Origin: Streptosporangium becharense
GTDB lineage: Bacteria; Actinomycetota; Actinomycetes; Streptosporangiales; Streptosporangiaceae
Direction: 5' to 3'
NCBI RefSeq assembly: GCF_014204985.1
Contig: NZ_JACHMP010000001.1
Coordinates: forward strand, 3,782,001-3,846,000
DNA: 64,000 nucleotides
Position numbers and translations under genes: made by a program
In this document: positions 32,984 through 42,277 of the stretch, one piece after another
Layout of the letters: the number at the start of each line of letters is the position of its first letter
Numbering within the stretch: the stretch's first letter is position 1
Notes under the pieces: model-generated
What the model was told of the DNA's origin: nothing
The model's input: the letters and a program-made list of their open reading frames with translations, nothing else
Database searches by the model: none

Positions 32984-33466
32984 ATGGCCGCCACGCCGAT
33001 CGCGAAGGTCACCCGGTACTGGCCGAAGGGCAAGCTCAAGTGGTACTGGGTGCCCACCATCGCCAACATCAACGCGCCCACTCGGGCGGAGTTGAACGCC
33101 GGGGTCGATCTGTCCGGTGAGGTCGCCGGCTATGACGGCTGGACCACCAGCTCCAACTTCGAGAACGCGCCCGACGTCAACAGCCGCTTCGTCTCCAAGG
33201 TGGCGGCCGACATCGAGGCCGAGGACTCCAGTCTGACGATGTACGCCGATCCGTCCGGCAGCGACGCCCGCACGCTCATGCCGCGCGGCAGCACGGGCAA
33301 CATCGTGCGCTTCGGCGGTGGTGACATCCCGGGCCGGAAGATGGATGTCTTCCCGGTCGAGGTCGGCGCGGTCAGCAAGCCCTTCGAAATGGACGCCGTG
33401 CCGGTGATCCAGTTCCAGTTCGCCATCACATCCGAACCCGCCGAAGACGTCACTGTCCCCGCTTAA
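32984..33466 (+). CDS. Major tail (tube) protein
   Basis: The 160-residue protein has beta-rich features: 'RAELNAGVDLSGEVAGYDGW', 'TTSSNFENAPDV', 'FEMDAVPVIQFQFAI'. Its place before the G/GT pair and tape measure supports tail tube. Confidence 0.85.
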   Translation: MAATPIAKVTRYWPKGKLKWYWVPTIANINAPTRAELNAGVDLSGEVAGYDGWTTSSNFENAPDVNSRFVSKVAADIEAEDSSLTMYADPSGSDARTLMPRGSTGNIVRFGGGDIPGRKMDVFPVEVGAVSKPFEMDAVPVIQFQFAITSEPAEDVTVPA

Positions 33467-33550
33467 GTGCGCGAGCTGCTGCGGCTCGTCTGGGCCGATC
33501 TGCGGCGTCTAGCCGCTCACCTGGAATCCGCGAGAGAGGACTACATCGAC

Positions 33551-33946
33551 ATGCTGCTCGGCCGTGAACAGATTCTTGCCGCCGACGACTTGCCCGTGGA
33601 GGACGTGCCCGTCCCTGAGTGGGGCGGGGAGGTCCGTCTGCGGGGCCTGACTGGTGCCGAGCTGGACGAGTACCAGGCGTCCCTGGTGGTGCAGACCTCC
33701 AACGGTCAGCAGAAGACGAACCTTCGCAATGCCACGGCCAAACTCGTCTCCCGGTGCGCCGTCAACGAGGACGGCAGCCCGCTGTTCGAGCCGAAGGACC
33801 TGCTCAAGCTCAGCAGCAAGAGCGCCGTCGCCCTCCAGCGCCTGGCCAACGTCGCCCAGCGTCTCAACGGCCTGACCGACGACGACCTCAAGGAGCTGAC
33901 CGAGGATTTCGACGACGGCCCGAGCGCCTCGCCCACCACCGACTAG
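33551..33946 (+). CDS. Tail assembly chaperone (G-like)
   Basis: The 131-residue protein has 'LGREQILAADDLPVEDVPVP' then 'EWGGEVRLRGLTGAE', a pattern of siphophage G proteins. ATG 33551 with GAGAGAGG upstream is preferred; the frame extends to GTG 33467 just after the tail tube stop. A -1 frameshift gives the GT extension. Confidence 0.8.
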   Translation: MLLGREQILAADDLPVEDVPVPEWGGEVRLRGLTGAELDEYQASLVVQTSNGQQKTNLRNATAKLVSRCAVNEDGSPLFEPKDLLKLSSKSAVALQRLANVAQRLNGLTDDDLKELTEDFDDGPSASPTTD

Positions 33947-34215
33947 CGCTCGCCCTCGGCTGCACCGTCGCCGAACTGCTCGCGCGGATCAGCGCACGTG
34001 AGCTGGCGGCCTGGCAGGTGTTCGAGCGGCTGACCGGCCCGATCGACCTGCGCGAGCGGATCGACGCCGCCGCCGCGCTGATCGCCGAGCGCATCACCAA
34101 CTGCCTCACCGAGACCAAGGGCGAGCCGCCCGAGGCCGCCGACTTCATGCCGCGCTGGGACACACAGCGGATCGAGTGGGAGCAAGGGGGAGGCGACGAT
34201 GGCGACGATTCGTAA
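33904..34215 (+). CDS. T-part of the tail chaperone GT fusion (-1 frame)
   Basis: The open -1 frame (33619-34215) past the G stop encodes 'LALALGCTVAELLARISARE' and 'LAAWQVFERLTGPIDLRERI', a normal GT extension, with no start codon of its own. I give 33904 as an approximate fusion point at a weak G-GAT-TTC slippery site; no canonical heptamer is seen. It overlaps the tape measure start. Confidence 0.7.
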   Translation, partial: GFRRRPERLAHHRLALALGCTVAELLARISARELAAWQVFERLTGPIDLRERIDAAAALIAERITNCLTETKGEPPEAADFMPRWDTQRIEWEQGGGDDGDDS

Positions 34216-37114
34216 CCTCCTCATCCGGCTCGGGGTCGACTTTTCCGAGCGCGGCATCAAGAAGGCCGAACGGGCGGTCGCACGGTTCGAGAAGCGGCTC
34301 GTCGGGGTGAGCGGCCTGGCGGCCAAGGGCGCCGGCCTGGCGTCCCTGGCCGGCGCGGCGACCTCCCTCGGCGTCGCCCTGGCCCCGGCGACGGCCGCCG
34401 TGGTGGCCCTGCCCGCAGCGCTGGCCGCTGTCAAGGTCGCCACCGGGGTGGCCAAGGTCGGCTTGGTCGGCATGGGTGACGCTATGAGCGCCGTGGCCGA
34501 GGGGGATGCCAAGAAGCTGGCCGAGGCGATGAAGAAGTTGTCGCCGAACGCCCGCGCCTTCGTCAAGGAGACGGGTGGCCTGAAGAAGGCGTTCGACCCC
34601 GTCCAGCAGGCCGTACAGAACAGGTTGTTCGAGGGACTGGCCGCACCCATGGGCAAGGTCGGCCGCGGTCTGCTGCCGACCGTGCGCAAGGGCATGCTCG
34701 GCGTATCCGGCGCCCTGAACGGCATGGCCAAGGAAGCCCTGAAGACAGCCAAGTCACCGATGTTCAAGAAGGACCTCGGCAAGGTCTTCACAGGCACCAC
34801 CGGCATCGTCAAGACGCTGACCGGCGCGGTCGGCCCGCTGCTGACGATCGTGTTGAAGCTCGCCACCGCAGGAATGCCACTGGTCAAGCGGATGGCCGAG
34901 TGGGCGGTCAGCGGCGCCAAGGCCGGGGCGGCGTTCCTGAAGTCCAAGGAGGGCGCGGCCCAGATGGCGGGCTGGGCCACGAAAGCTGGCAACACCCTCG
35001 CTCAGCTCGGCCGCATCGGTAAGAACCTCGCTGGGTTCCTCGGCGGGATATTCAAGAGCGCCAAGGGCTCCGGTGACGGCGTCCTGACCACCATCGAGCA
35101 GATCACCGCCCGTATGGCGGCCTTCTCCCAGTCAGTCGGCGGCCAGGCCCGGATGACCGAGGCGTTCCGGCTGCTGCTGGAGATCCTGCGTGCGGTGGTC
35201 GGAGTGCTGCCCATCTTCCTCGGGCCGCTGGGTGCCGTCCTGAAGATCATGACCGCGTTGCCGGGCCCGGTGCGCGGCGTGGCCGTGCAGCTCCTCGCCT
35301 TCTCCGTCGTCGCCGTGGCCTTGGGCGGCAAGCTCAGCTTCCTGTTCAAGACGATCACGACCGTGTCCACGGGTGCCATCGCGGCTGGTGGCGCGATGGT
35401 CAAGTTCGGATCCGGCTTGATTCGGGGCGGGGCGGCGCTGGGGGAGAACGCCTCGGCCGCCGCCCGCGCCGGCGCCGCGGTGCGCTCCTTTGGCGGCGCC
35501 GTCTCCCGGGGCGTCATGACCAGCGCGAGCATGGTGACCAACCTGTCGGCGCTGGCGTGGGAGAAGGGCAAGGTCGCCGCCCAGGCCGCCATCGCCACCA
35601 CGCGCACGGTGGCCATGACCGTGGCGCAGAAGGCAGCGGCCGTCGCCTCCCGCGCTCTGGCGATGGCGACCCGGCTGGTCAACGCGGCGATGCGCGCCAA
35701 CCCGATCGGGATCGTCATCACGCTGCTGACCGCCATCGGCGCGGCCCTGGTGCTGGCCTACAAGAAGAGCAGCACGTTCCGGGCGATCGTCGATGGTGCG
35801 CTGCGCGCGGTCGCCGCAGCCGGGCGGTGGATGTGGAACACCGTGCTGCAACCGATCTTCTCGACGTTGGCGCGGGTCATCACCGTGACCGTGCCGAACG
35901 CCTTCAAGGCCGGGGTCGCAGCGATCGGCAGGTTCTGGGGCAAGATCCAAGAGGTCGCGCGCAAGCCGGTCGCGTTCGTGGTCAACACCGTGTACAACCA
36001 GGGAATCCGCCGGGTGTGGAACTGGGTGGCCTCCAAGGTCGGCCTCGGTCAGCTCGACGAGATCAAGGGCTTCGCGGCTGGCGGCATCCTGCCCGGTTAC
36101 TCCAGCCGCGACGACCGGCTCATCATGGCCCGCAGCGGTGAGGGCATCTTGGTGCCGGAGTTCGTCCGTGCGCTGGGGGCCGATTTCATCCACCGGGGCA
36201 ACGCCGCCGCCCGGCGCGGCGGGCCGAAGGCGGTGGCCAAGGAACTCGGCATCGCCGGTGACCCGGGCGGGCTCGGCATCCCGGGGTTCGAGCGGGGCGG
36301 CATCGTCGGTGCGATCGGCGGGTTCTTCGCCAAGGCGAAGAACTGGTTCGTCGAGGGATTCATGAACGCCGCCCGCGCCGCCCTCAACCCGTTGATCACC
36401 GGTACGGCCAGTGCGGTCGGCGGGACCGGCATCGGGCAGTTGATGACCGGCGTGGTCCGGTCGCTGGTGGGTGGCGCCCTGAAGGCGTTTGTGCCGGTCC
36501 AAGGGCAGATCGGCGGGCCGGGCCGGCGCGCGGTCGCGGCGGCGCGCTCGCAGATCGGCGTGCCGTACTCGTGGGGCGGCGGCGGTCCAGGCGGACCCGG
36601 CTACGGGTTCGCGCAGGGCGCCGGGATCCGCGGCTTCGACTGCTCGTCGCTGATGCAGTACGCCTGGCACAAGGCGACGGGCCGGGTCATCCCGCGGACG
36701 ACGTACGCGCAGATCCCGTGGGTGAAGCGCGTGCCCAAGCCGGTGCCGGGCGCGCTCGGGTTCCCGCACTCGGGGCACGTGTTCATGGCCACTGAACGCG
36801 GCACGATCGTGGAGGCGCCGTACACCGGCGCCCGGGTGCGTGAGACCGGGATGCGGTCGGCGTGGTGGGGCATGCCTCCGTGGCAGTTCGACGACGGCGG
36901 CGTACTGCCGCCCGGGATGACACCGGTCTACAACGGCACCCGGCGCCCGGAGTACGTCTTCACCCAGCGGCAGATGCGTGCCATCGGCGGCAACCATTAC
37001 ACGATCAACGTGCGGGTGGCCGCGACCGCCAACCGTGCCGAGATCGGCCGGGAGATCGTCGCCGCCATCAAGGAGTTCGAGCGCGGCAGCGGTGCCTCGT
37101 GGAGGAAGCCGTGA
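34199..37114 (+). CDS. Tape measure protein with NlpC/P60 peptidase
   Basis: The 971-residue protein sets tail length. Residues 1-120 have 'IRLGVDFSERGIKKAERAVA' and a hydrophobic Ala-rich part, with several membrane-like stretches up to ~560. The C-terminal ~780-890 is an NlpC/P60 hydrolase: 'SQIGVPYSWGGGGPGGPG', catalytic Cys in 'GFDCSSLMQYA' (~814) and His in 'SGHVFMA' (~859), for local cell-wall cutting. GGGGGAGG precedes ATG 34199. Confidence 0.93.
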   Translation: MATIRNLLIRLGVDFSERGIKKAERAVARFEKRLVGVSGLAAKGAGLASLAGAATSLGVALAPATAAVVALPAALAAVKVATGVAKVGLVGMGDAMSAVAEGDAKKLAEAMKKLSPNARAFVKETGGLKKAFDPVQQAVQNRLFEGLAAPMGKVGRGLLPTVRKGMLGVSGALNGMAKEALKTAKSPMFKKDLGKVFTGTTGIVKTLTGAVGPLLTIVLKLATAGMPLVKRMAEWAVSGAKAGAAFLKSKEGAAQMAGWATKAGNTLAQLGRIGKNLAGFLGGIFKSAKGSGDGVLTTIEQITARMAAFSQSVGGQARMTEAFRLLLEILRAVVGVLPIFLGPLGAVLKIMTALPGPVRGVAVQLLAFSVVAVALGGKLSFLFKTITTVSTGAIAAGGAMVKFGSGLIRGGAALGENASAAARAGAAVRSFGGAVSRGVMTSASMVTNLSALAWEKGKVAAQAAIATTRTVAMTVAQKAAAVASRALAMATRLVNAAMRANPIGIVITLLTAIGAALVLAYKKSSTFRAIVDGALRAVAAAGRWMWNTVLQPIFSTLARVITVTVPNAFKAGVAAIGRFWGKIQEVARKPVAFVVNTVYNQGIRRVWNWVASKVGLGQLDEIKGFAAGGILPGYSSRDDRLIMARSGEGILVPEFVRALGADFIHRGNAAARRGGPKAVAKELGIAGDPGGLGIPGFERGGIVGAIGGFFAKAKNWFVEGFMNAARAALNPLITGTASAVGGTGIGQLMTGVVRSLVGGALKAFVPVQGQIGGPGRRAVAAARSQIGVPYSWGGGGPGGPGYGFAQGAGIRGFDCSSLMQYAWHKATGRVIPRTTYAQIPWVKRVPKPVPGALGFPHSGHVFMATERGTIVEAPYTGARVRETGMRSAWWGMPPWQFDDGGVLPPGMTPVYNGTRRPEYVFTQRQMRAIGGNHYTINVRVAATANRAEIGREIVAAIKEFERGSGASWRKP

Positions 37115-38397
37115 CCTACGCCTTCCCCAAGGTCGTCGTCGAGGCCGGGTTCACTGTCACCGACCCGCCGGGCACGCTGCTGCACCTGGACGACGCCGTG
37201 CTCGGCCTGCTCGATACCGGCACCCTGGCCGGTGACGAGAACTGGGAGGACCTGTCGGACGCCGGGTGGACCCGCGAGGTGACCATCACCCGCGGCTCCA
37301 ACCGGGTCGAGTCCCCGCTGATCAAGTACGAGGCTGGCACCGCCACGATCGAGCTGGACAACCGTGACCGCCGCTTCGACCCCACCCACCTCGGCGGCCC
37401 GTACGTCGCGGCCGGGCGCACGCAGCTCATGCCGATGCGACCGATCCGGATCCGCGCCACCTGGGCCGGGGTCACCTACGACCTGTACCGGGGGTACGCC
37501 GACGACTGGCAACCCTCCTGGGACCACCCGACCATGAGCGTCACGACGGTGCCGTGCTTCGACGCCTTCGAGGCCCTGGCCAACAACAGCCGCGCGGCCG
37601 TGGCCGCGGTCGGCGCCGGGGAGACGACCGGCCAGCGCATTCACCGCATCCTCGACTCGGCGGGCTGGTCGCCGATCCACCGGCTCATCAGCATGGGCGA
37701 CTCCACCGTGCAGGCCACCACCCTGGAAGGTGAGGCCCTGGCCGAACTTCAGCGCGTCGCCGACTCCGAGCTGGGCGAGCTGTACGTGGACGGTGCCGGC
37801 CGGGTGGTCTTCCGCAACCGGCGGGCGCTACTGACCGACAGTCGGAGCAACACCAGTCAGGCGACGTTCGGTGACGACCGGGCCGCCGGGGAGCTGCCGT
37901 ACCAGGATCCGCAGGCGGGCAACGACAAGACCCAGCTCTACAACCTAGTCAGGATCGGCCGGGCGGGCGGCACGGTCCAGGTGACCGAGGACACCTCCAG
38001 CCGCGAGGAGTTCTTCACCCGCACGTTCGAGCGAGACGACCTGCTGCTGGAGACCGACGCCGAGGCCCGCGACTACGCCGCCTGGATCCTGCACATCTCC
38101 CGCGAGCCGGAGCTGCGGTTCGCGCAGATCACGATCAACCCGATGCGAAATCCGACCGAGCTGTTCCCCCAGGTACTCGGCAGAGAGATCGGCGACCGCA
38201 TCACGGTGATCCGGCGCCCGCCCGGCGGCGGCGATCCGGTGGTACGCGACTGCTTCATCCGCGGCATCGTCCACGAGATCAAACAGGCGCGCTGGCGGAC
38301 CACGTGGACGCTCCAGAGCGCGACCAAGGTCAGCAGCTTCGTGACGCTCGACCATCCATCTCTCGGCCAGCTCGACGCCAACGCTCTTGCCTACTGA
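37111..38397 (+). CDS. Minor tail protein (distal tail/hub-like)
   Basis: The 428-residue protein starts at a GTG overlapping the tape measure stop. 'WTREVTITRGSNRVESPLIK' and 'TATIELDNRDRRFDP' match the N-terminal half of siphophage tail hub/distal proteins of actinophages. It would join the tail tip to fibres. Confidence 0.8.
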   Translation: MTYAFPKVVVEAGFTVTDPPGTLLHLDDAVLGLLDTGTLAGDENWEDLSDAGWTREVTITRGSNRVESPLIKYEAGTATIELDNRDRRFDPTHLGGPYVAAGRTQLMPMRPIRIRATWAGVTYDLYRGYADDWQPSWDHPTMSVTTVPCFDAFEALANNSRAAVAAVGAGETTGQRIHRILDSAGWSPIHRLISMGDSTVQATTLEGEALAELQRVADSELGELYVDGAGRVVFRNRRALLTDSRSNTSQATFGDDRAAGELPYQDPQAGNDKTQLYNLVRIGRAGGTVQVTEDTSSREEFFTRTFERDDLLLETDAEARDYAAWILHISREPELRFAQITINPMRNPTELFPQVLGREIGDRITVIRRPPGGGDPVVRDCFIRGIVHEIKQARWRTTWTLQSATKVSSFVTLDHPSLGQLDANALAY

Positions 38398-38406
38398 CCC
38401 GGAAGG

Positions 38407-38928
38407 ATGACCGTGGCCTTCAAGGACTGGGTGCCCGGCGCGGTGCTCACCGCTGCCGACCTCGACCGGTACATGATGCAGCAGGACTGGGTGGTCAAGA
38501 CCTCCGACCAGTCGGTCACTAACTCCGCCACCCCGGTCCTCGACTCCGAACTGATGCTGACCGTCGAGGCCAACAGCCGATACTGGGTGGACGCCTTCCT
38601 GATCGCCGACGGCGCCACCGGAGGTGACCTCCAGCTCGGCTGGACCGGTCCGGCTGGCTGCGCCTTCGACTGGGTCTCCGACGGGTTGGCGGTCGCGGCC
38701 ACGACCGGTGTCGACGCGGTCAGCCGTACCGCCCAAGGTCTGACGAACCTTCCCAGCATCGGCATGATCGGAGTCGGCAGCAACATCGCGATCCCGCTGC
38801 GCGGCGTGCTGACCACCGCGGGCTCCGGCGGCGTGCTGCGCGTGCGCTGGGCACAGGCCACGGCCAACGCCACGGCGACCCGGATGAGGGCCGGGTCGCT
38901 ACTGCGCATCACCAAGCTGGTCCCGTAG
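38407..38928 (+). CDS. Tail-tip / fibre-like structural protein
   Basis: The 173-residue beta-rich protein has 'FKDWVPGAVLTAADLDRYMM', a start often seen in actinophage minor tail proteins. AAGGATG gives a close ribosome site. The host-binding role is inferred from position. Confidence 0.7.
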   Translation: MTVAFKDWVPGAVLTAADLDRYMMQQDWVVKTSDQSVTNSATPVLDSELMLTVEANSRYWVDAFLIADGATGGDLQLGWTGPAGCAFDWVSDGLAVAATTGVDAVSRTAQGLTNLPSIGMIGVGSNIAIPLRGVLTTAGSGGVLRVRWAQATANATATRMRAGSLLRITKLVP

Positions 38929-38996
38929 CGCTGATCCGGCGGGTTAGCCAAGGTGCCCGCATTCCATGGCGGGTCGACCTTCAACTGGAGGGCGTG

Positions 38997-39425
38997 ATGA
39001 CTCTCGACTGGCGCAACCAGATGCGGCACAACCCATTCGGCACGACGGCCGCCGGCGCCGCAGTCGTCCTCGGCGGTCTGGGCCTGGTCCTCGGTGCCGA
39101 CGTCTCCCAGGGCATGACCAACAGCCTGCGCGGCAGCGCTGACATCGTCGCGCACCTGTGGGGTGGCGCGTTCGCCGCCGGCGGCGTCTTGAAGCTGGTC
39201 GGCCTGTACCGGCATCGGTCGGAGGTCGAGATCCCCGGGCTGTGGATGCTCACCGGCGGCTACGCCTTCTACTCGATCACCGTGACCGTCGGCCTAGGCG
39301 TGCATGGCCTGGCCGCCGGCACCATCTCCGCGGCGCTGACGATCGGCTGCCTGCTCAAAGCGAGGAACATCATGCGCAGCGCCCGGATGGCCGCCCGCCT
39401 GCGCCCGCGCCCGGATGGCTCGTGA
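38997..39425 (+). CDS. Membrane protein, holin candidate
   Basis: The 142-residue protein has about four hydrophobic helices (20-38, 52-75, 82-100, 105-125). It lies before the second membrane gene and endolysin, so a holin role is plausible. GGAGGG precedes ATG 38997; GTG 38994 is an alternative. Confidence 0.6.
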   Translation: MTLDWRNQMRHNPFGTTAAGAAVVLGGLGLVLGADVSQGMTNSLRGSADIVAHLWGGAFAAGGVLKLVGLYRHRSEVEIPGLWMLTGGYAFYSITVTVGLGVHGLAAGTISAALTIGCLLKARNIMRSARMAARLRPRPDGS

Positions 39426-39745
39426 ACTGGACCGCCGTACTGGTGGCGATCGCGCAGGTCGCCGTAGGGGGCGGCATCGTGCAGGCCGTTATCGCCTTCA
39501 CCCGGCGACGCGCTGAGTTGCGGCAGCTCGACCGCCAATCCGACAGCGTCGCGGTCGAAGCGGCCAGCAGCGTCGTCGGCATGCTCCGCACCGAGCTGGA
39601 CGCGACCAAGGCCGAGAACAAGGAACTGCGCTCGGCTGTCGCCGACCAACAGCGGCAGATCCAGGCGCTCGCCGAGCAGGTGTCCACGCTACGCGCGGAC
39701 CTGGCCGTCGCCAAAGCGGAGATCGTCCGCCTGCAAGGCGGCTGA
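39422..39745 (+). CDS. Single-helix membrane protein with coiled coil
   Basis: The 107-residue protein has a membrane helix (5-27) then a heptad-like coiled coil (45-105: 'LRTELDATKAENKELRSAVA'). Similar proteins act in actinophage lysis modules. It starts at GTG 39422, overlapping the holin candidate. Confidence 0.65.
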   Translation: MNWTAVLVAIAQVAVGGGIVQAVIAFTRRRAELRQLDRQSDSVAVEAASSVVGMLRTELDATKAENKELRSAVADQQRQIQALAEQVSTLRADLAVAKAEIVRLQGG

Positions 39746-39760
39746 CCGAGGGAGGACCGC

Positions 39761-40228
39761 GTGCCTGATGTCGTGTGCTCGCTGAAGGTCGACGTCGCCC
39801 AGGCGGTGCCGCCGGGCCCGGACTACTACCTGGTGCGGTTCCCGTACGGCACCGAGTCCTACGACGCGCACGGTATGCACGCCACCGTGCAGCCGGACGA
39901 CGTCACCTCCGCCTACCCCGATCCGCGCTCGGGCCTGATCTGGCCGCAGCACGATGCGTGGGCGGATCTGTACGCGCTCCTGTACTGGGAGGACGGGGAC
40001 TACACGGAGCTGCGGGATCGGTTCGTCCGTGACCCGCTCGGCCTCGCCGACGTCCCGGATTCCACCTGCACCGAGGACCGGCCGGTCACGCCGGGCGGCC
40101 AGTTCATCGCGAAGTCCTGGGGGATGTTCGTCCACCCGGGCGTGCCGCTCGGTCTGATGGTCCGGCACAACTCTCTCAAGCCGGTGAAGCTCACCCTTGC
40201 TGAGTTCAAGCTGGCCTACCGCATCTGA
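39761..40228 (+). CDS. Hypothetical late protein
   Basis: The 155-residue protein has an aromatic-rich beta start ('DYYLVRFPYGTESYDAHGMH') and no membrane segments. It may be a capsid or tail decoration. It has AGGGAGG upstream. Confidence 0.6.
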   Translation: MPDVVCSLKVDVAQAVPPGPDYYLVRFPYGTESYDAHGMHATVQPDDVTSAYPDPRSGLIWPQHDAWADLYALLYWEDGDYTELRDRFVRDPLGLADVPDSTCTEDRPVTPGGQFIAKSWGMFVHPGVPLGLMVRHNSLKPVKLTLAEFKLAYRI

Positions 40229-40240
40229 GAGGAGGCTCTC

Positions 40241-41233
40241 ATGCCTATCGACCTCATCAGCCGTGCCGCGTGGGGTGCTCGCGCGCCGAGCGGCTCCTAC
40301 ACCGCGCTCGCCGCGACCCGAGGTGTGAAGGTCCACTACACCGGGGGCCACGTGGACCCGGCGACCCTGACCGACCACAACCGGTGCGTGGCTGCGGTGC
40401 GCGGCATCCAGAACGGTCACATGGACGGCAACGGCTGGATGGACATCGGCTACTCGGCCGTCGTCTGCGGGCACCGGAAGGTCTTCATCGGCCGCGGCCT
40501 GCACCGCGTCCCGGCCGCGAATGGCCCCGGCCTGAACGGCGGCCATTACGCCGTGCTCGGCCTGGTCGGCACCTCCGGCGTCGTCGCCCCGCCGGAGGCG
40601 ATGCTGCACGGCATCCGCGACGCCATCGAGTGGCTGCGTGACGAAGGCGATGCGGGGGCCGAGATCAAGGGTCACTGCGACGGCTACGCGACGAGCTGCC
40701 CCGGCGATGCGCTGTACGCCTGGGTCCGCGCCGGAGCGCCTCGCCCGTCCACGACCACCCCGCCCGCCGAACCACCCACAGAGGAGGAAGAAGTGCCCGA
40801 AGTCGTCTCGCTCGGCCTGAGCGCCGAGGCCACCGTCAAGCCGAACATCACCCATCAGCCCTGGTGGACCGGGGAGTACCGGGACACCGCGGGCTGGCAT
40901 CCGGCCGGCGGCCAGTCGATCGCGCCGGATACGGACGTGTGGGCCGACCTGGTGGCGTTCATCGCGCTGCGCGGCCTGGCACCTGGGGAGAAGGTCGAGG
41001 TCGGCTTCACCCGGCACGCGGCCGACGGCTCCCTGGTGGACTACGCCTGGCCGAACGGCCGACTCATGGCCGTCTACGCCGACGCCGACGGCCGAGCGGA
41101 GGCGAGTATCAACGGCCACTTCAAGCTGTCGGCGACCACCCGCGGCCGGGTGACCATCCGGCACGCCAGCGCGGGCACGGTCACGCTGGAGACCGCCTCC
41201 GCTTTCAAGGGCATCCTGCACCGCTACGCCTGA
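40241..41233 (+). CDS. Endolysin: N-acetylmuramoyl-L-alanine amidase (PGRP type)
   Basis: The 330-residue enzyme cuts peptide stems from glycan. The N-terminal ~170 residues are amidase/PGRP: 'ISRAAWGARAP', zinc His in 'VKVHYTGGH', 'IGYSAVVCGHRKVFIGRG', and 'IKGHCDGYATSCPGDALYAW'. After a Pro/Thr/Glu linker (170-190), a C-terminal ~130-residue domain is probably for cell-wall binding. AGAGGAGG precedes the ATG. Confidence 0.92.
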   Translation: MPIDLISRAAWGARAPSGSYTALAATRGVKVHYTGGHVDPATLTDHNRCVAAVRGIQNGHMDGNGWMDIGYSAVVCGHRKVFIGRGLHRVPAANGPGLNGGHYAVLGLVGTSGVVAPPEAMLHGIRDAIEWLRDEGDAGAEIKGHCDGYATSCPGDALYAWVRAGAPRPSTTTPPAEPPTEEEEVPEVVSLGLSAEATVKPNITHQPWWTGEYRDTAGWHPAGGQSIAPDTDVWADLVAFIALRGLAPGEKVEVGFTRHAADGSLVDYAWPNGRLMAVYADADGRAEASINGHFKLSATTRGRVTIRHASAGTVTLETASAFKGILHRYA

Positions 41234-41281
41234 CCGGATTTCCGCCCGGCTTGAGGGCGGCCTGCCTCTGAGGAGGGTTAC

Positions 41282-41473
41282 ATGATCAAAATAGGAAGCA
41301 TGGCCAAGGCCATCGTGGCTGCCGGCTCGGCCGGCCTGGGGGCACTGGTGACCGCCATGGACGACAACGTCATCGTGACCGGGGAGTGGGTCACGGTCGG
41401 CTTGTTCGTGCTTGGCGCCCTTGGCGTCACCTATGTCGTGCCGAACGCCGAGCGCTCAGACCCGCGCCGGTAG
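41282..41473 (+). CDS. Small holin-like membrane protein
   Basis: The 63-residue protein has two membrane helices (8-28 and 36-55) and a charged tail, as in class II holins of actinophages. It is the last late gene; GGAGGG lies upstream and a terminator follows. Confidence 0.7.
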   Translation: MIKIGSMAKAIVAAGSAGLGALVTAMDDNVIVTGEWVTVGLFVLGALGVTYVVPNAERSDPRR

Positions 41474-41495
41474 TCACCGCACAGTTCGCGCCTGC

Positions 41496-41530
41496 GGCCC
41501 CGGTCCTCTTGAGAGGACCGGGGCCTGTTT
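41496..41530 (+). terminator. Strong intrinsic terminator ending the late operon
   Basis: GGCCCCGGTCCTC and GAGGACCGGGGCC form a perfect 13-bp stem with TTGA loop, followed by T-rich TGTTTCCTTTT. It separates late genes from the convergent cargo. Confidence 0.9.
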
Positions 41531-41535
41531 CCTTT

Positions 41536-42246
41536 TCACCCCAGCCAGAAGGCAGCGAGTGACCACTTCTGGGCCCCACTTGTGGAGCCGTCGTGCGGCG
41601 CGAGTTCGGTCGGCGCGATGTATCCCTGGCCGGGCTCCAGGCGGATGCGCAGGCACCGTAAAGGGTGCCCGTCGGCGACGTATCGGCGCACGTCATCGGT
41701 GTGCGGGCAGTGCTGCTCCCGGTCACGGCCCAGGACGCGGCAGATTTCCATGACGTCCCGGTCACCGACCAGGAGGTAGCGGATCCCCGGGCCGAAGTTG
41801 ATGCACAGCCGTCGGCGGCTGTGCTGCCGGGCCGGATACGGCAGCCGGTCCCAGTTGTCCACGTGCAGTCCGATCCTTCTGCCGACCGCCGTGTCCTCGG
41901 TGGAGGTGAGCAGCCCGGCCGGGCTGCGCGTGTAGACGTGTCGTCTGCGTGGCCAGCGGCCGTTCAGCGGGTCGAGAGCGGCTGCGGCGTCCACACGGCC
42001 TTGCAGATCGTCGGAGGCGAAGACCGGCAGATCCTGGCTGACCAGTTCGAGTGTCATGCCGGGCGGCGTTTCGGCGTCGGGCCGGAGTCGTTCGGCCTCT
42101 TCCTCGCCGAGGGCTGTCCAGTTCTCCTGGGGGACGACGGCGGCGCCGTCGTCGTAGCCCGGCGTGTCGCCTGCCTGCCGGACGTCCCCGATGTCGATAC
42201 GCCCCTGGATGTCGTCGAACCGGTCGAACAGCAGCCGTACGCCCAT
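41536..42246 (-). CDS. Putative Fe(II)/2-oxoglutarate-type oxygenase of the RiPP cluster
   Basis: The 236-residue protein contains H128-x-D130 ('GLHVDNWDRLP') and a distal His218 ('APTELAPHDGST'), the H-x-D...H facial triad expected of non-heme Fe(II)/2OG oxygenases. 'RRRLCINFGPGIRYLLVG' would be a core strand pair. In known cyclophane-peptide clusters (recalled families named YhhA/B/C) an oxygenase of this kind hydroxylates the cyclised peptide. GGGAGG lies 8 bases before the ATG. It is last in the minus-strand operon. Confidence 0.6.
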   Translation of the reverse strand: MGVRLLFDRFDDIQGRIDIGDVRQAGDTPGYDDGAAVVPQENWTALGEEEAERLRPDAETPPGMTLELVSQDLPVFASDDLQGRVDAAAALDPLNGRWPRRRHVYTRSPAGLLTSTEDTAVGRRIGLHVDNWDRLPYPARQHSRRRLCINFGPGIRYLLVGDRDVMEICRVLGRDREQHCPHTDDVRRYVADGHPLRCLRIRLEPGQGYIAPTELAPHDGSTSGAQKWSLAAFWLG

Positions 42247-42277
42247 GTCTTCGCCTCCCGTGCAGCTGGCTGGGGTC

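Noticed and set aside
35132-36997. Minus-strand frame of 621 codons
   Set aside because: Antisense to the tape measure gene, His/Pro/Arg-rich with no recognisable domain.
39689-41221. Minus-strand frame of 510 codons
   Set aside because: Antisense to the endolysin and the gene before it.
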